From NCBI GenBank assembly GCA_050180015.1, contig JBFXEO010000039.1, forward strand, positions 1 to 16,240: 16,240 nucleotides of DNA, given 5' to 3'. The translations under genes and the position numbers were made by a program. The DNA comes from JBFXEO01 sp050180015 (GTDB taxonomy: Bacteria; Bacteroidota; Bacteroidia; Bacteroidales; Tenuifilaceae). The notes beneath the pieces are model-generated. The model was not told where the DNA came from. It saw nothing but the letters and a program-made list of their open reading frames with translations, and searched no databases. Shown piece after piece: positions 1 through 6,847 of this stretch; the stretch's first letter is position 1; the number at the start of each line of letters is the position of its first letter.

Positions 1-553
1 GGGCAAGCACAAGATTAACTGCAACCGTTGTGAGGGTAACCCCCATTGCCTTTTGCGGATATCCCGTTGCCCGCATAATGTTGTTCAACCCAAGATACAG
101 ATGCGTAAAAACATTTCCCAAAAGAAGAACCTGCATAAACTCCTTTGCATAAGGCAGCGTATCACTACTTGCTCCTAGCGCAAAAAAAATGGGCTCAAGG
201 AAAATAAAGGTTAAAAGACCAACCGATATGCCTAAAATAATGTTCAGCATCACTGCATTGCCAAGTATTTGCGTAGCTCCTTTTCGATTATGTTGTCCAA
301 GGCGAATTGATACCATGGTTGCAGCGCCTACTCCCACCATGGCGCCAAATGCCGACATAATATTCATGAGCGGAAAGGTAAGCGCCAAGCCCGATATTGC
401 CATTGGCCCAACTCCATGGCCAATAAAAATTCTATCAATAATATTATAAAGTGACGCCGCTGTTGTTGCAATAATAGCCGGAACAGAGTATTGTAAAAGC
501 AGCTTTCCTACCCCTGCAGTTCCTAATTCATTTGTATTTACATTTTTGGCCAT
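1..553 (-). CDS. MATE-family multidrug/sodium antiporter, N-terminal part
   Basis: Reading from the ATG at 551-553 leftwards gives 184 open residues running off the window edge. The protein begins MAKNVNTNELGTAGVGKLLL and continues with QYSVPAIIATTAASLYNIIDR, the classic first membrane helix of MATE transporters, then IFIGHGVGPMAISGLALTFP, the second helix region. Residues about 60-85, 100-125 and 140-184 are further hydrophobic segments, so about five of the expected twelve helices are present. The pattern resembles the MepA/NorM-like branch, which exports cationic drugs or dyes in exchange for Na+ or H+ (family knowledge). The substrate cannot be told from the sequence. The gene is divergent from pgeF, and a 14-bp palindrome lies 50-63 bases upstream of the start. 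Family assignment is confident; the C-terminal half is not visible. Confidence 0.9.
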   Translation of the reverse strand, partial: MAKNVNTNELGTAGVGKLLLQYSVPAIIATTAASLYNIIDRIFIGHGVGPMAISGLALTFPLMNIMSAFGAMVGVGAATMVSIRLGQHNRKGATQILGNAVMLNIILGISVGLLTFIFLEPIFFALGASSDTLPYAKEFMQVLLLGNVFTHLYLGLNNIMRATGYPQKAMGVTLTTVAVNLVLA

Positions 554-602
554 TAATTTTCAATCAAATTAAAATGGATGCAAATATCCTCATTTTTTTA
601 TG

Positions 603-616
603 ATTTGAATTCAAAT
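603..616. promoter_or_regulatory. 14-bp perfect palindrome upstream of the MATE gene
   Basis: ATTTGAATTCAAAT reads identically on both strands and is centred about 57 bases upstream of the MATE start codon. Its size and position fit the operator of a dimeric repressor or activator (TetR, MarR or similar), which is common for multidrug exporters. No regulator gene is adjacent, and AT-rich DNA gives some palindromes by chance. Confidence 0.35.
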
Positions 617-679
617 AATAGCAATAAAGGATCAGCCCTCCAATCGGTGGAAAGCCCAACGAAGTTTATAGTAAGGTGG

Positions 680-814
680 GTTCGATGTAAGAATAACGGG
701 TTGATCTTCATCATGTAAATTGAAGAATTTTTTGTTATGCTGAACGTGGTGAGGCATCTGTATTTTAAATAAATATACACTTCGCTTCGCTCAGGACGGC
801 ATTTTACATCGAAC
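680..814. repeat. Nested inverted-repeat element with a GCTTCGCTCAGGA-type core
   Basis: Perfect 11-base outer arms, GTTCGATGTAA at 680-690 and TTACATCGAAC at 804-814, enclose an inner imperfect inverted repeat at 734-802. The right inner arm contains ACTTCGCTTCGCTCAGGA. The left inner arm (734-759) is a degenerate copy of its complement, matching the GTCATCCTGAGCGAAGCGAA-type intergenic repeat at about 18 of 26 positions. I recognise that core from memory as a dispersed intergenic repeat of Bacteroidota and other phyla. The whole has the shape of a decayed REP/MITE-like element or large hairpin. No coding potential. Confidence 0.6.
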
Positions 815-908
815 TCGCTTTAATAGGAACTTTTTACTGGTATTGCACAATATATCAGATATTGTAAAATCGGTATAAATCTATTTGCTTTGTGACAAAT
901 TAACGTCT

Positions 909-1709
909 ATGATTTTGATCGGCAAACAAGTCCCTTACTACCAATTTAAAAACCTTAGCCAGTTTTCCTCCAGGATTACGCATTTCATTTCAACCCGGAA
1001 CTTCAATGGCAGTAACCAGTTTACCATTGGGCTGAATGGTGCGGTTGAAAATTCGGAGGTCCTAAAAAATCGAAAGCAACTTGCCCGCCAGTTAAGCATT
1101 CCCCCCGATGCGTATGTATTTGCATCGCAGGTTCATGGTAAGGGTGTTGCAATTGTAAGCTCTGCTGATAGGGGAAAAGGGGCATTTGACAGAGCATCAT
1201 ATTTGCCTGGGGTTGATGCCATGGTAACCAACCAACCCGAAATTTGTATTGTTGCCCAGGCAGCCGACTGTGTTCCCATCCTATTCTACGATCCTGTAAA
1301 GAACGTTGTTGCCAGCGCCCACGCTGGATGGAAAGGAACTGTGGCAAAAATTTCTGGGGAAGTAATAAAAGCGTTCAAAAAGTGCTATAGCTCTAAACCG
1401 GAAGATATTATTGTGGGCATTGGCCCATCCATTGGGCCGTGCTGCTACGAAGTTGGTTGCGAGGTTGTAAATCAGGTAAAAGAAACATTTGGAAATATAG
1501 ACGGGATTATTCTGCAAAGCACAAAATCCGCCAAGCCAGCTTTCGACCTTTGGGAAACAAACTACAGGGTTTTGATTGAAGGGGGTGTTAAACCGCAAAA
1601 TATTGAGGTGGCTAAAATTTGCACAAAGTGCAATAATTCAGAATTTTTCTCTGCCCGCGCTGGCGACCAAGGAAGGTTCGGGGGATTTATTATGCTGCTT
1701 GAGTCGTAA
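909..1709 (+). CDS. pgeF: Laccase-domain multicopper-like purine nucleosidase/polyphenol oxidase (YfiH/PgeF)
   Basis: A 266-residue member of the YfiH/DUF152 family. The zinc-site triad expected for the family is present: His76 (in QVHGKGV), Cys121 (in QAADCVPILF) and His138 (in SAHAGWKGT). The conserved IGPSIGPCCYEVG segment follows at about residue 172, and the C-terminal CTKCNNSEFFSARAGDQGR motif at about 238. Family members have been described as polyphenol oxidases, as purine nucleoside phosphorylase/adenosine deaminase enzymes (FAMIN relatives) and, in E. coli, as a peptidoglycan-editing factor; which activity dominates here is not decided by sequence. I chose ATG 909 rather than an in-frame TTG at 885 because it gives the normal family length and N-terminus. 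No secretion signal, so cytoplasmic. Confidence 0.93.
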   Translation: MILIGKQVPYYQFKNLSQFSSRITHFISTRNFNGSNQFTIGLNGAVENSEVLKNRKQLARQLSIPPDAYVFASQVHGKGVAIVSSADRGKGAFDRASYLPGVDAMVTNQPEICIVAQAADCVPILFYDPVKNVVASAHAGWKGTVAKISGEVIKAFKKCYSSKPEDIIVGIGPSIGPCCYEVGCEVVNQVKETFGNIDGIILQSTKSAKPAFDLWETNYRVLIEGGVKPQNIEVAKICTKCNNSEFFSARAGDQGRFGGFIMLLES

Positions 1710-1719
1710 AAGGTGAAAT

Positions 1720-1742
1720 GTTAAAAGTTAAAAGGATTTAAG
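1720..1742 (+). repeat. GTTAAAAGTTAAA-type intergenic repeat, copy 1
   Basis: Starts 11 bases after the pgeF stop codon. Its first 13 bases (GTTAAAAGTTAAA) are identical to 3972-3984, and both are followed by GATTTAA. Only the left half of the palindrome found at copy 2 is evident here. Confidence 0.5.
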
Positions 1743-1876
1743 ATTTCAAGGTCAGGACAAACTCCTGGGATTTCATAATCAATTTAGAATTCCACCAACG
1801 ACTTCATTTTAAATCCAGATACAATCGTATTTCCACACAAGCCATTCACAAATCGTCCATTTTATCAAAAATCAGT

Positions 1877-1905
1877 TTTGATTTACGCAAAAATTTGTAG
1901 GTTTG
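1877..1905 (+). promoter_or_regulatory. Bacteroidota-type promoter of the OPT transporter gene
   Basis: An exact TAnnTTTG -7 box (TAGGTTTG, 1898-1905) is preceded by TTTG (1877-1880) with a 17-base spacer, slightly short of the usual 19-21. Transcription would start near 1912, leaving a leader of about 50 bases before the ATG at 1963. Confidence 0.5.
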
Positions 1906-1962
1906 GCTTTACAAAATTCAAAAATCAAAGTCAAACCGTAATAACTTAAAACCTAACTAAAA

Positions 1963-3951
1963 ATGTCGCAAGAACCAGTCGAAAAAATTAAAGGTCTTCC
2001 GGAGAATGCTTATACAGAGCTGAAGGAGGGCGAGGAGTATCAACCCGTAATGCCACCTAACAGGGTAGTACCCGAAGTAACAACATGGAGTGTTATATGG
2101 GGTTTAGTGATGGCCATAATATTTTCGGCAGCTGCTGCTTACCTCGGATTAAAGATTGGACAGGTATTTGAAGCAGCCATACCCATTGCAATAATCGCAG
2201 TAGGGTTATCCACCGTAACAAAGCGCAAAGGGGCACTTGGAGAGAATGTTATTATTCAGTCCATTGGGGCAAGTTCCGGGGTTATAGTTGCCGGTGCAAT
2301 TTTTACCCTACCGGCACTCTACATTTTAAACCTTGAGGCTCAATTCTATCAGGTATTTCTATCATCGCTATTTGGTGGAATGCTGGGCATTTTGTTCCTA
2401 ATACCATTCCGTAAATACTTTGTTTCCGATATGCACGGTAAATACCCATTCCCCGAGGCCACAGCAACCACCGAGGTACTTGTTTCGGGGGAAAAGGGCG
2501 GAAAGCAAGCCCGTTTACTTTTAGTTAGCGGGTTAGTTGGCGGCATTTACGACTTTATAATTGCCACCTTTGGATGGTGGAGCGAGGTTGTAACCACTAG
2601 AGTTATTCCTGCCGGTGAACTACTAGCAACAAAAGCCAAGCTGGTTTTCAAGCTAAACGTTGGTGCTGCCGTTATGGGACTAGGATACATTATAGGTCTT
2701 AAATACACGGCAATAATTGCAGCTGGTTCTTTTGTTGGTTGGTTTGTAATAATACCAATCATCAACTACTTTGCACCGGGTCTTACCGAGGCGGTTGGCA
2801 GCAATGTAACTGCCCTTGTGGGCAACATGAGTGCCGAACAAATTTTTTCCGCGTACGTTCGTCCTATTGGTATTGGTGGCATAGCCATGGCGGGCATAAT
2901 TGGCATTATTCGTTCCGGCTCAATTATTAAAAAAGCATTTGGTTTAGCAGCTTCGGAATTAGTTGGTGGCAGTAAGGCTATAGCAAAAGAGGAACTTCGT
3001 ACCCGTAGAGATTTGCCCATGACAATTATTGCAATTGGTATTCTGCTAACAGCCATACTAATATTCGTATTTTTCCGGTTTGGAGTTGTCCATAACCTTA
3101 CACATGCCTTGGTTGGACTTGGCATTGTAATGGTAATTGCATTCCTTTTCACTACTGTTGCCGCCAATGCTATTGCAATTGTTGGCACTAACCCCGTTTC
3201 AGGAATGACCCTTATGACCTTGATCATTGCATCGCTGATTTTAGCATCGGTGGGATTATCGGGAACATCGGGTATGGTTGCCGCGCTAATAATTGGAGGT
3301 GTTGTATGTACCGCATTATCGATGGCCGGCGGTTTTATCACAGATCTTAAGATAGGTTACTGGCTTGGCACATCGCCCTACAAGCAGCAAGGTTGGAAAT
3401 TCTTGGGAACACTTGTATCGGCTGCTACTGTTGGTGGGGTTATTATCATACTAAATAAAACATACGGTTTTACCGGCGAAGGAGCCCTAGTTGCCCCCCA
3501 GGCAAATGCCATGGCCGCGGTTATTGAACCTATGATGAGCGGAAAACCTGCGCCTTGGTTACTTTATGGTGCTGGAGCATTTTTATCATTAATTCTCACT
3601 ATGATAAACGTACCTGCCCTGGCATTCTCTTTAGGAATGTTTATTCCGCTACAGCTGAATACCCCACTTCTTGTTGGTGGCATTATCGCTCACATCGTAG
3701 GTAGCCGTTCAAAAGATGCTACAGTAAACCGTGCGCGCAAGGAACGTGGAACTCTCATTGCTTCGGGATTCATTGCAGGTGGCGCACTAATGGGTGTTAT
3801 TAGTGCCGTGCTTAAGTTTGGCGGCATTAACTATGTAAATGCAGAATGGTTTGAATCGCATACCGCCGAAGTAATAGGATTTGTAATGTTCCTGGCACTT
3901 TGCGGATATATGATTTGGGAAAGTTTACGGGCAAAACCGGAGGAAGAATAG
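1963..3951 (+). CDS. OPT-family oligopeptide transporter
   Basis: A 662-residue integral membrane protein with about 14-16 hydrophobic helices starting near residue 42 (TTWSVIWGLVMAIIFSAAAA). The N-terminal signature AAYLGLKIGQVFEAAIPIAI, the following RKGALGENVIIQSIGASSG, and KYPFPEATATTEVLVSGEKG near residue 165 are typical of the bacterial OPT branch (TIGR00733-like). A conserved NPVSGMT segment lies at about residue 410. The family imports small peptides or metal-chelate complexes with protons (family knowledge); placement before peptidase T favours peptides here. The 24-residue N-terminus is cytoplasmic and ends in MPP. Full length for the family, with no frameshift. Peptidase T starts 75 bases downstream and is likely co-transcribed. 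Confidence 0.93.
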   Translation: MSQEPVEKIKGLPENAYTELKEGEEYQPVMPPNRVVPEVTTWSVIWGLVMAIIFSAAAAYLGLKIGQVFEAAIPIAIIAVGLSTVTKRKGALGENVIIQSIGASSGVIVAGAIFTLPALYILNLEAQFYQVFLSSLFGGMLGILFLIPFRKYFVSDMHGKYPFPEATATTEVLVSGEKGGKQARLLLVSGLVGGIYDFIIATFGWWSEVVTTRVIPAGELLATKAKLVFKLNVGAAVMGLGYIIGLKYTAIIAAGSFVGWFVIIPIINYFAPGLTEAVGSNVTALVGNMSAEQIFSAYVRPIGIGGIAMAGIIGIIRSGSIIKKAFGLAASELVGGSKAIAKEELRTRRDLPMTIIAIGILLTAILIFVFFRFGVVHNLTHALVGLGIVMVIAFLFTTVAANAIAIVGTNPVSGMTLMTLIIASLILASVGLSGTSGMVAALIIGGVVCTALSMAGGFITDLKIGYWLGTSPYKQQGWKFLGTLVSAATVGGVIIILNKTYGFTGEGALVAPQANAMAAVIEPMMSGKPAPWLLYGAGAFLSLILTMINVPALAFSLGMFIPLQLNTPLLVGGIIAHIVGSRSKDATVNRARKERGTLIASGFIAGGALMGVISAVLKFGGINYVNAEWFESHTAEVIGFVMFLALCGYMIWESLRAKPEEE

Positions 3952-3960
3952 TATCAAGTG

Positions 3961-4026
3961 AAAAGTAAAGGGTTAAAAGTTAAACGATTTAAAACATTTG
4001 CCTTAACTTTCAACTTTATAACTTTT
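3961..4026 (+). repeat. Imperfect palindrome of the GTTAAAAG family, copy 2, abutting pepT
   Basis: Left arm GTTAAAAGTTAA (3972-3983) pairs with TTAACTTTCAAC (4003-4014) at 11 of 12 positions. Outer arms AAAAGT (3961-3966) and ACTTTT (4021-4026) also pair. The hairpin ends on the base before the pepT ATG. The left arm repeats the sequence seen after pgeF. It could act as a leader hairpin, a processing site or an inert repeat. Confidence 0.55.
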
Positions 4027-5271
4027 ATGAGTATGATAAACAAAGATAATTTAATCGATCGCTTTATACGCTACGTTAAGATTGACACGCAAAGCAACGA
4101 TACTGTAACCGATAGGTTTCCCAGTACCGAAAAGCAACTGGCACTTTCCAGCTTGCTGGTTAAAGAGTTAAAAGAATTAGGCGTTGAGGATGTTAACATT
4201 GATGAGTTTGGCTACGTAATGGCCACTATTCCATCCAACACGTCAAAGCAGGTTCCAACCCTCGGTTTCCTTGCTCATGTGGATACCGCTCCCGATATGC
4301 CCGGGATAGATGTTAACCCACGCTTTGTGGAAAATTACGACGGCAAGGACATCGTGCTAAACCGGGAGAAGAACGTTGTACTATCGGTAAATGAATTTCC
4401 CGAACTAAAGGGCTACCTGGGGCAAACCCTTATAGTTACTGATGGAACAACACTTCTGGGTGCCGACGATAAAGCCGGCATAGCGGAAATAATGACTGCT
4501 GTAGAATACATCGTCCAAAATCCCAGCTTCAAGCATGGGAGAATCCGTATTGGCTTCACAGCCGATGAGGAAGTTGGGCGTGGGGTGGATTACTTCGATG
4601 TAAAACGCTTTGCTGCCGATTACGCCTACACATTGGATGGCGGGGCCATTGGCGAACTGGAGTTTGAAAACTTCAACGCTGCTGGAGCAAAAATAAGCAT
4701 TCAGGGCAGGAATATCCACCCCGGCTACGCAAAGGATAAAATGCTGAATGCCATACTTATTGCTCAAGAATTTAACAGCTTACTTCCAGCACACGAAAGA
4801 CCAGAGCACACTGAAGGGTACGAAGGTTTCTACCATCTAATTAAGATGGAGGGCTCGGTTGAGAAAGCAACATTCCAGTACATCATCCGCGACCACGACC
4901 GTAAAAAGTTTGAATCGCGTAAAGCATACATGGAACGAATTGCTGAATACCTAAACGCCAAGTACGGGAAAGGAGTGGTTACGCTTGAACTGAAGGATCA
5001 GTACTACAACATGCGCGAAAAGGTTGAGCCTGTTTACCATGTTATTTCCACTGCCATTGAAGCAATGGAAAAGGTTGGCGTTGAGCCAAAGGTAAAACCA
5101 ATTCGTGGTGGCACTGATGGGGCCAGGCTCTCCTATATGGGGCTTCCCTGCCCCAACCTATTTGCCGGTGGTGAAAATTTTCATGGCAAGCATGAGTACG
5201 TACCCGTTGAAAGTATGGTAAAAGCATCGGAAGTTATGCTAAAAATCGTGGAATTGTACGAATTGCATTGA
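4027..5271 (+). CDS. pepT: Peptidase T (tripeptide aminopeptidase)
   Basis: A 414-residue M20-family metallopeptidase closely matching PepT along its whole length. It would remove N-terminal residues from tripeptides in the cytoplasm using two zinc ions. Visible landmarks from this start: LAHVDTAPD with metal ligand His84 and Asp86, LLGADDKAGIAEIMTA with the bridging Asp at 146-147, TADEEVGRG with catalytic Glu181 and ligand Glu182, DGGAIGELEFENFNAA with Asp204, the dimer-domain HPGYAKDKMLNA near 231, and the C-terminal ligand in ENFHGKHEYVP. The frame is open back to a GTG at 3958, but those 23 extra codons are the hairpin repeat. ATG 4027 (or 4033) matches the family N-terminus (NKDNLIDRFIRYVKIDTQS). 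It follows the OPT transporter, giving an import-and-digest pair. Confidence 0.96.
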   Translation: MSMINKDNLIDRFIRYVKIDTQSNDTVTDRFPSTEKQLALSSLLVKELKELGVEDVNIDEFGYVMATIPSNTSKQVPTLGFLAHVDTAPDMPGIDVNPRFVENYDGKDIVLNREKNVVLSVNEFPELKGYLGQTLIVTDGTTLLGADDKAGIAEIMTAVEYIVQNPSFKHGRIRIGFTADEEVGRGVDYFDVKRFAADYAYTLDGGAIGELEFENFNAAGAKISIQGRNIHPGYAKDKMLNAILIAQEFNSLLPAHERPEHTEGYEGFYHLIKMEGSVEKATFQYIIRDHDRKKFESRKAYMERIAEYLNAKYGKGVVTLELKDQYYNMREKVEPVYHVISTAIEAMEKVGVEPKVKPIRGGTDGARLSYMGLPCPNLFAGGENFHGKHEYVPVESMVKASEVMLKIVELYELH

Positions 5272-5303
5272 AGCAACGCGGTAACGATCATTTTAAAATT
5301 TAA

Positions 5304-5378
5304 GGGAGTTAAAAGAGAAACTGTTCATATCACCGATTTACGGATTCGTCCAACTTCTTTTAATTCCCCCTCTTTTTT
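5304..5378 (+). terminator. Large-loop hairpin with T-tract after pepT
   Basis: GGGAGTTAAAAGA (5304-5316) pairs with TCTTTTAATTCCC (5356-5368) over 13 base pairs including one G-T. A pyrimidine run ending in TTTTTT (5373-5378) follows closely. This is consistent with a rho-independent terminator for the OPT-pepT unit, though the 39-base loop is unusually long. The arm again contains GTTAAAAG, linking it to the repeats at 1720 and 3972, so a repeat element co-opted as a terminator is possible. Confidence 0.5.
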
Positions 5379-5411
5379 CGTTCATTTGTAAACATCTAAA
5401 CGCTAAAGTCT

Positions 5412-6071
5412 ATGCGCTACATCAACTTCCACTGTCACCGATTCAAACAGGCTAGCGAAAATATCCAGGTTGTCTCTATCAATGTTGATGAAGCCATATA
5501 CGAAGGTATTCCCGGGAATTGTACCGTGGGAATCCATCCGTGGCAATGCGAGCATAAAGATGTAGAGGCGTGGATTAATCAACTTGAATCTGTCTGCAAG
5601 AACCCCAATGTAATAGCTATTGGGGAAATTGGACTTGATAGACTTAGGGGTGGAGGCCTTGAAATGCAGAGCAAGATTTTACTTGCCCAGGCCGAAATTG
5701 CCCGAAGAACAAATAAACCAATAGTAATACACTGTGTAAGAGCATGGGGTGAACTAATTAAGGCGCTTTCCGATGCTGAACTATTATCTGTAAAAAAAGC
5801 CATTCATGGGTTCAGGGGCAAGGCAGAACTTGCCATACAGCTGGTAAACCTGAACTACTACCTATCCTTCGGCTCGATTCTTGTTGATCCTACACCCGAA
5901 TTGGCCGAAGCGCTGACCGTTGTCCCTTTAAATCGGCTATTCTTTGAAACGGATATTTCCGAAATGCCCATAGATGAGGTTTACGCTGCAGCATCGGATA
6001 TCCTCGACATCCCTGTAGAAGAATTGGGACAACAGCTTGAGAAAAATTTCTCGGAATTTTTCAGAACATAA
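5412..6071 (+). CDS. TatD-family metal-dependent hydrolase
   Basis: A 219-residue TIM-barrel amidohydrolase of the TatD family, whose members act as metal-dependent DNases. Metal and catalytic residues are in order: FHCH with His7 and His9, IAIGEIGLDR with Glu72, IVIHCVR with His107, IHGFRG with His132, and FFETDIS with Asp181. The length is about 40 residues short of typical E. coli TatD/YcfH proteins. The first His motif comes at residue 7 and the early barrel strands are compact, as in many Bacteroidota homologues. No export signal, so cytoplasmic. It follows the hairpin after pepT; a near-match promoter box TTCATTTG lies just upstream at about 5381-5388. The tcdA start is 59 bases downstream in the same orientation. 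Assignment to a specific TatD subgroup is uncertain. Confidence 0.88.
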   Translation: MRYINFHCHRFKQASENIQVVSINVDEAIYEGIPGNCTVGIHPWQCEHKDVEAWINQLESVCKNPNVIAIGEIGLDRLRGGGLEMQSKILLAQAEIARRTNKPIVIHCVRAWGELIKALSDAELLSVKKAIHGFRGKAELAIQLVNLNYYLSFGSILVDPTPELAEALTVVPLNRLFFETDISEMPIDEVYAAASDILDIPVEELGQQLEKNFSEFFRT

Positions 6072-6130
6072 AAAATTTTATCCTTTTTTTTCCGATATTT
6101 AGCGTTACGCCGAATACTCCACATCATACA

Positions 6131-6847
6131 ATGAGCTGGCTTGAGCGAACTGAACTGTTACTGGGAACCGATCAGGTAAAGAAAATTGGTACAAAACACG
6201 TTTTGGTTGTTGGCCTTGGCGGCGTTGGGGCTTATGCTGCCGAACAGATTTGCCGTGCCGGGGTTGGAGAAATGACAATTGCCGACGGCGACACAATCCA
6301 CTTAACCAATATAAACCGGCAGCTGCCCGCGCTAAACAGCACGGTTGGCCTACCCAAAGCAGGGTACCTGGGGAAAAGGCTGCTGGATATTAACCCCAAC
6401 CTTAAACTACACATTGTCCAGGAATACCTGCGGGATGAAGGGATAAAGGAGATACTTTCACAACCTTACGATTACGTGGTTGATGCAATTGATACGTTAT
6501 CACCCAAAATATTCCTGATTCACGATGCCTACAGGGCCGGGTACCGGATTGTCAGTTCAATGGGAAGTGGCGGAAAGATTGATCCCACAAAAGTTCAAAT
6601 AGCAGATATATCGGAATCGCACAGCTGTCCATTGGCGCGGATTCTCAGAAAGAGATTACACAGACTTGGTATCCGAGAGGGCATTAAAGTTGTGTACTCG
6701 CCCGAAGGGGTACCTGAAAATGCTACCAAGCCATGCGAAGGTGAGCCCAATAAGAAAACCACGGTTGGAACAATCTCCTACATGCCACCTGTTTTTGGCT
6801 GTTTTATTGCCTCGGCAGTAATTCGGGATTTACTGGCAGATTCTTAG
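6131..6847 (+). CDS. tcdA: tRNA threonylcarbamoyladenosine dehydratase
   Basis: A 238-residue ThiF/MoeB/HesA-type E1-like enzyme. TcdA uses ATP to cyclise N6-threonylcarbamoyladenosine at position 37 of ANN-decoding tRNAs. The start MSWLERTELLLG is characteristic of the family. The nucleotide-binding loop GLGGVG is at 28-33. The ADGDTIHLTNINRQ segment (51-64) carries the acidic residue and Asn-Arg of the ATP site, Lys76 follows in GLPKAG, and VVDAIDTLSPK is at 116-126. The C-terminal part is shorter than in E. coli (about 268 residues), where a hydrophobic tail is present; KPCEGEPNKKTTVGTISYMP is retained. The last 44 bases overlap the end of the convergent capA-like gene. Confidence 0.93.
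   Translation: MSWLERTELLLGTDQVKKIGTKHVLVVGLGGVGAYAAEQICRAGVGEMTIADGDTIHLTNINRQLPALNSTVGLPKAGYLGKRLLDINPNLKLHIVQEYLRDEGIKEILSQPYDYVVDAIDTLSPKIFLIHDAYRAGYRIVSSMGSGGKIDPTKVQIADISESHSCPLARILRKRLHRLGIREGIKVVYSPEGVPENATKPCEGEPNKKTTVGTISYMPPVFGCFIASAVIRDLLADS

Larger units (their letters stand above)
554..908. other. Non-coding gap between divergent MATE and pgeF genes
   Basis: This 355-base stretch holds no credible gene; the only open frame, about 60 codons on the minus strand at 598-780, has no family-like features. It holds a perfect palindrome (603-616), a nested inverted-repeat element (680-814) and a short inverted repeat CAATAT-5-ATATTG (848-864) close to pgeF. The promoters of both divergent genes must lie here, but I see no exact TAnnTTTG box. 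The nearest are GATATTTG on the minus strand for the MATE gene and TCTATTTG at about 881-888 for pgeF, each with one mismatch. Confidence 0.6.
1710..1962. other. Intergenic region with repeat copy and promoter of the OPT gene
   Basis: 253 bases without a gene. It begins with a GTTAAAAGTTAAA repeat copy (1720-1742) just after the pgeF stop. A weak five-base-pair hairpin, CAGGA-5-TCCTG, lies at 1753-1767. The promoter of the OPT gene is near its right end. Nothing else recognisable. Confidence 0.5.

Noticed and set aside
189..449. An 86-codon plus-strand frame near the left edge
   Set aside because: It is the antisense shadow of the MATE gene, whose minus-strand reading has clear family motifs.
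598..780. A 60-codon minus-strand frame in the MATE-pgeF gap
   Set aside because: It crosses the nested inverted repeat, has no ribosome site or recognisable composition, and is most likely chance.
2766..3341. A 191-codon open frame antisense to the OPT transporter gene
   Set aside because: It lies wholly inside a clear membrane-protein gene, and its low-complexity Pro/Ile/Ala composition is what the complement of hydrophobic helix codons gives. No family features.
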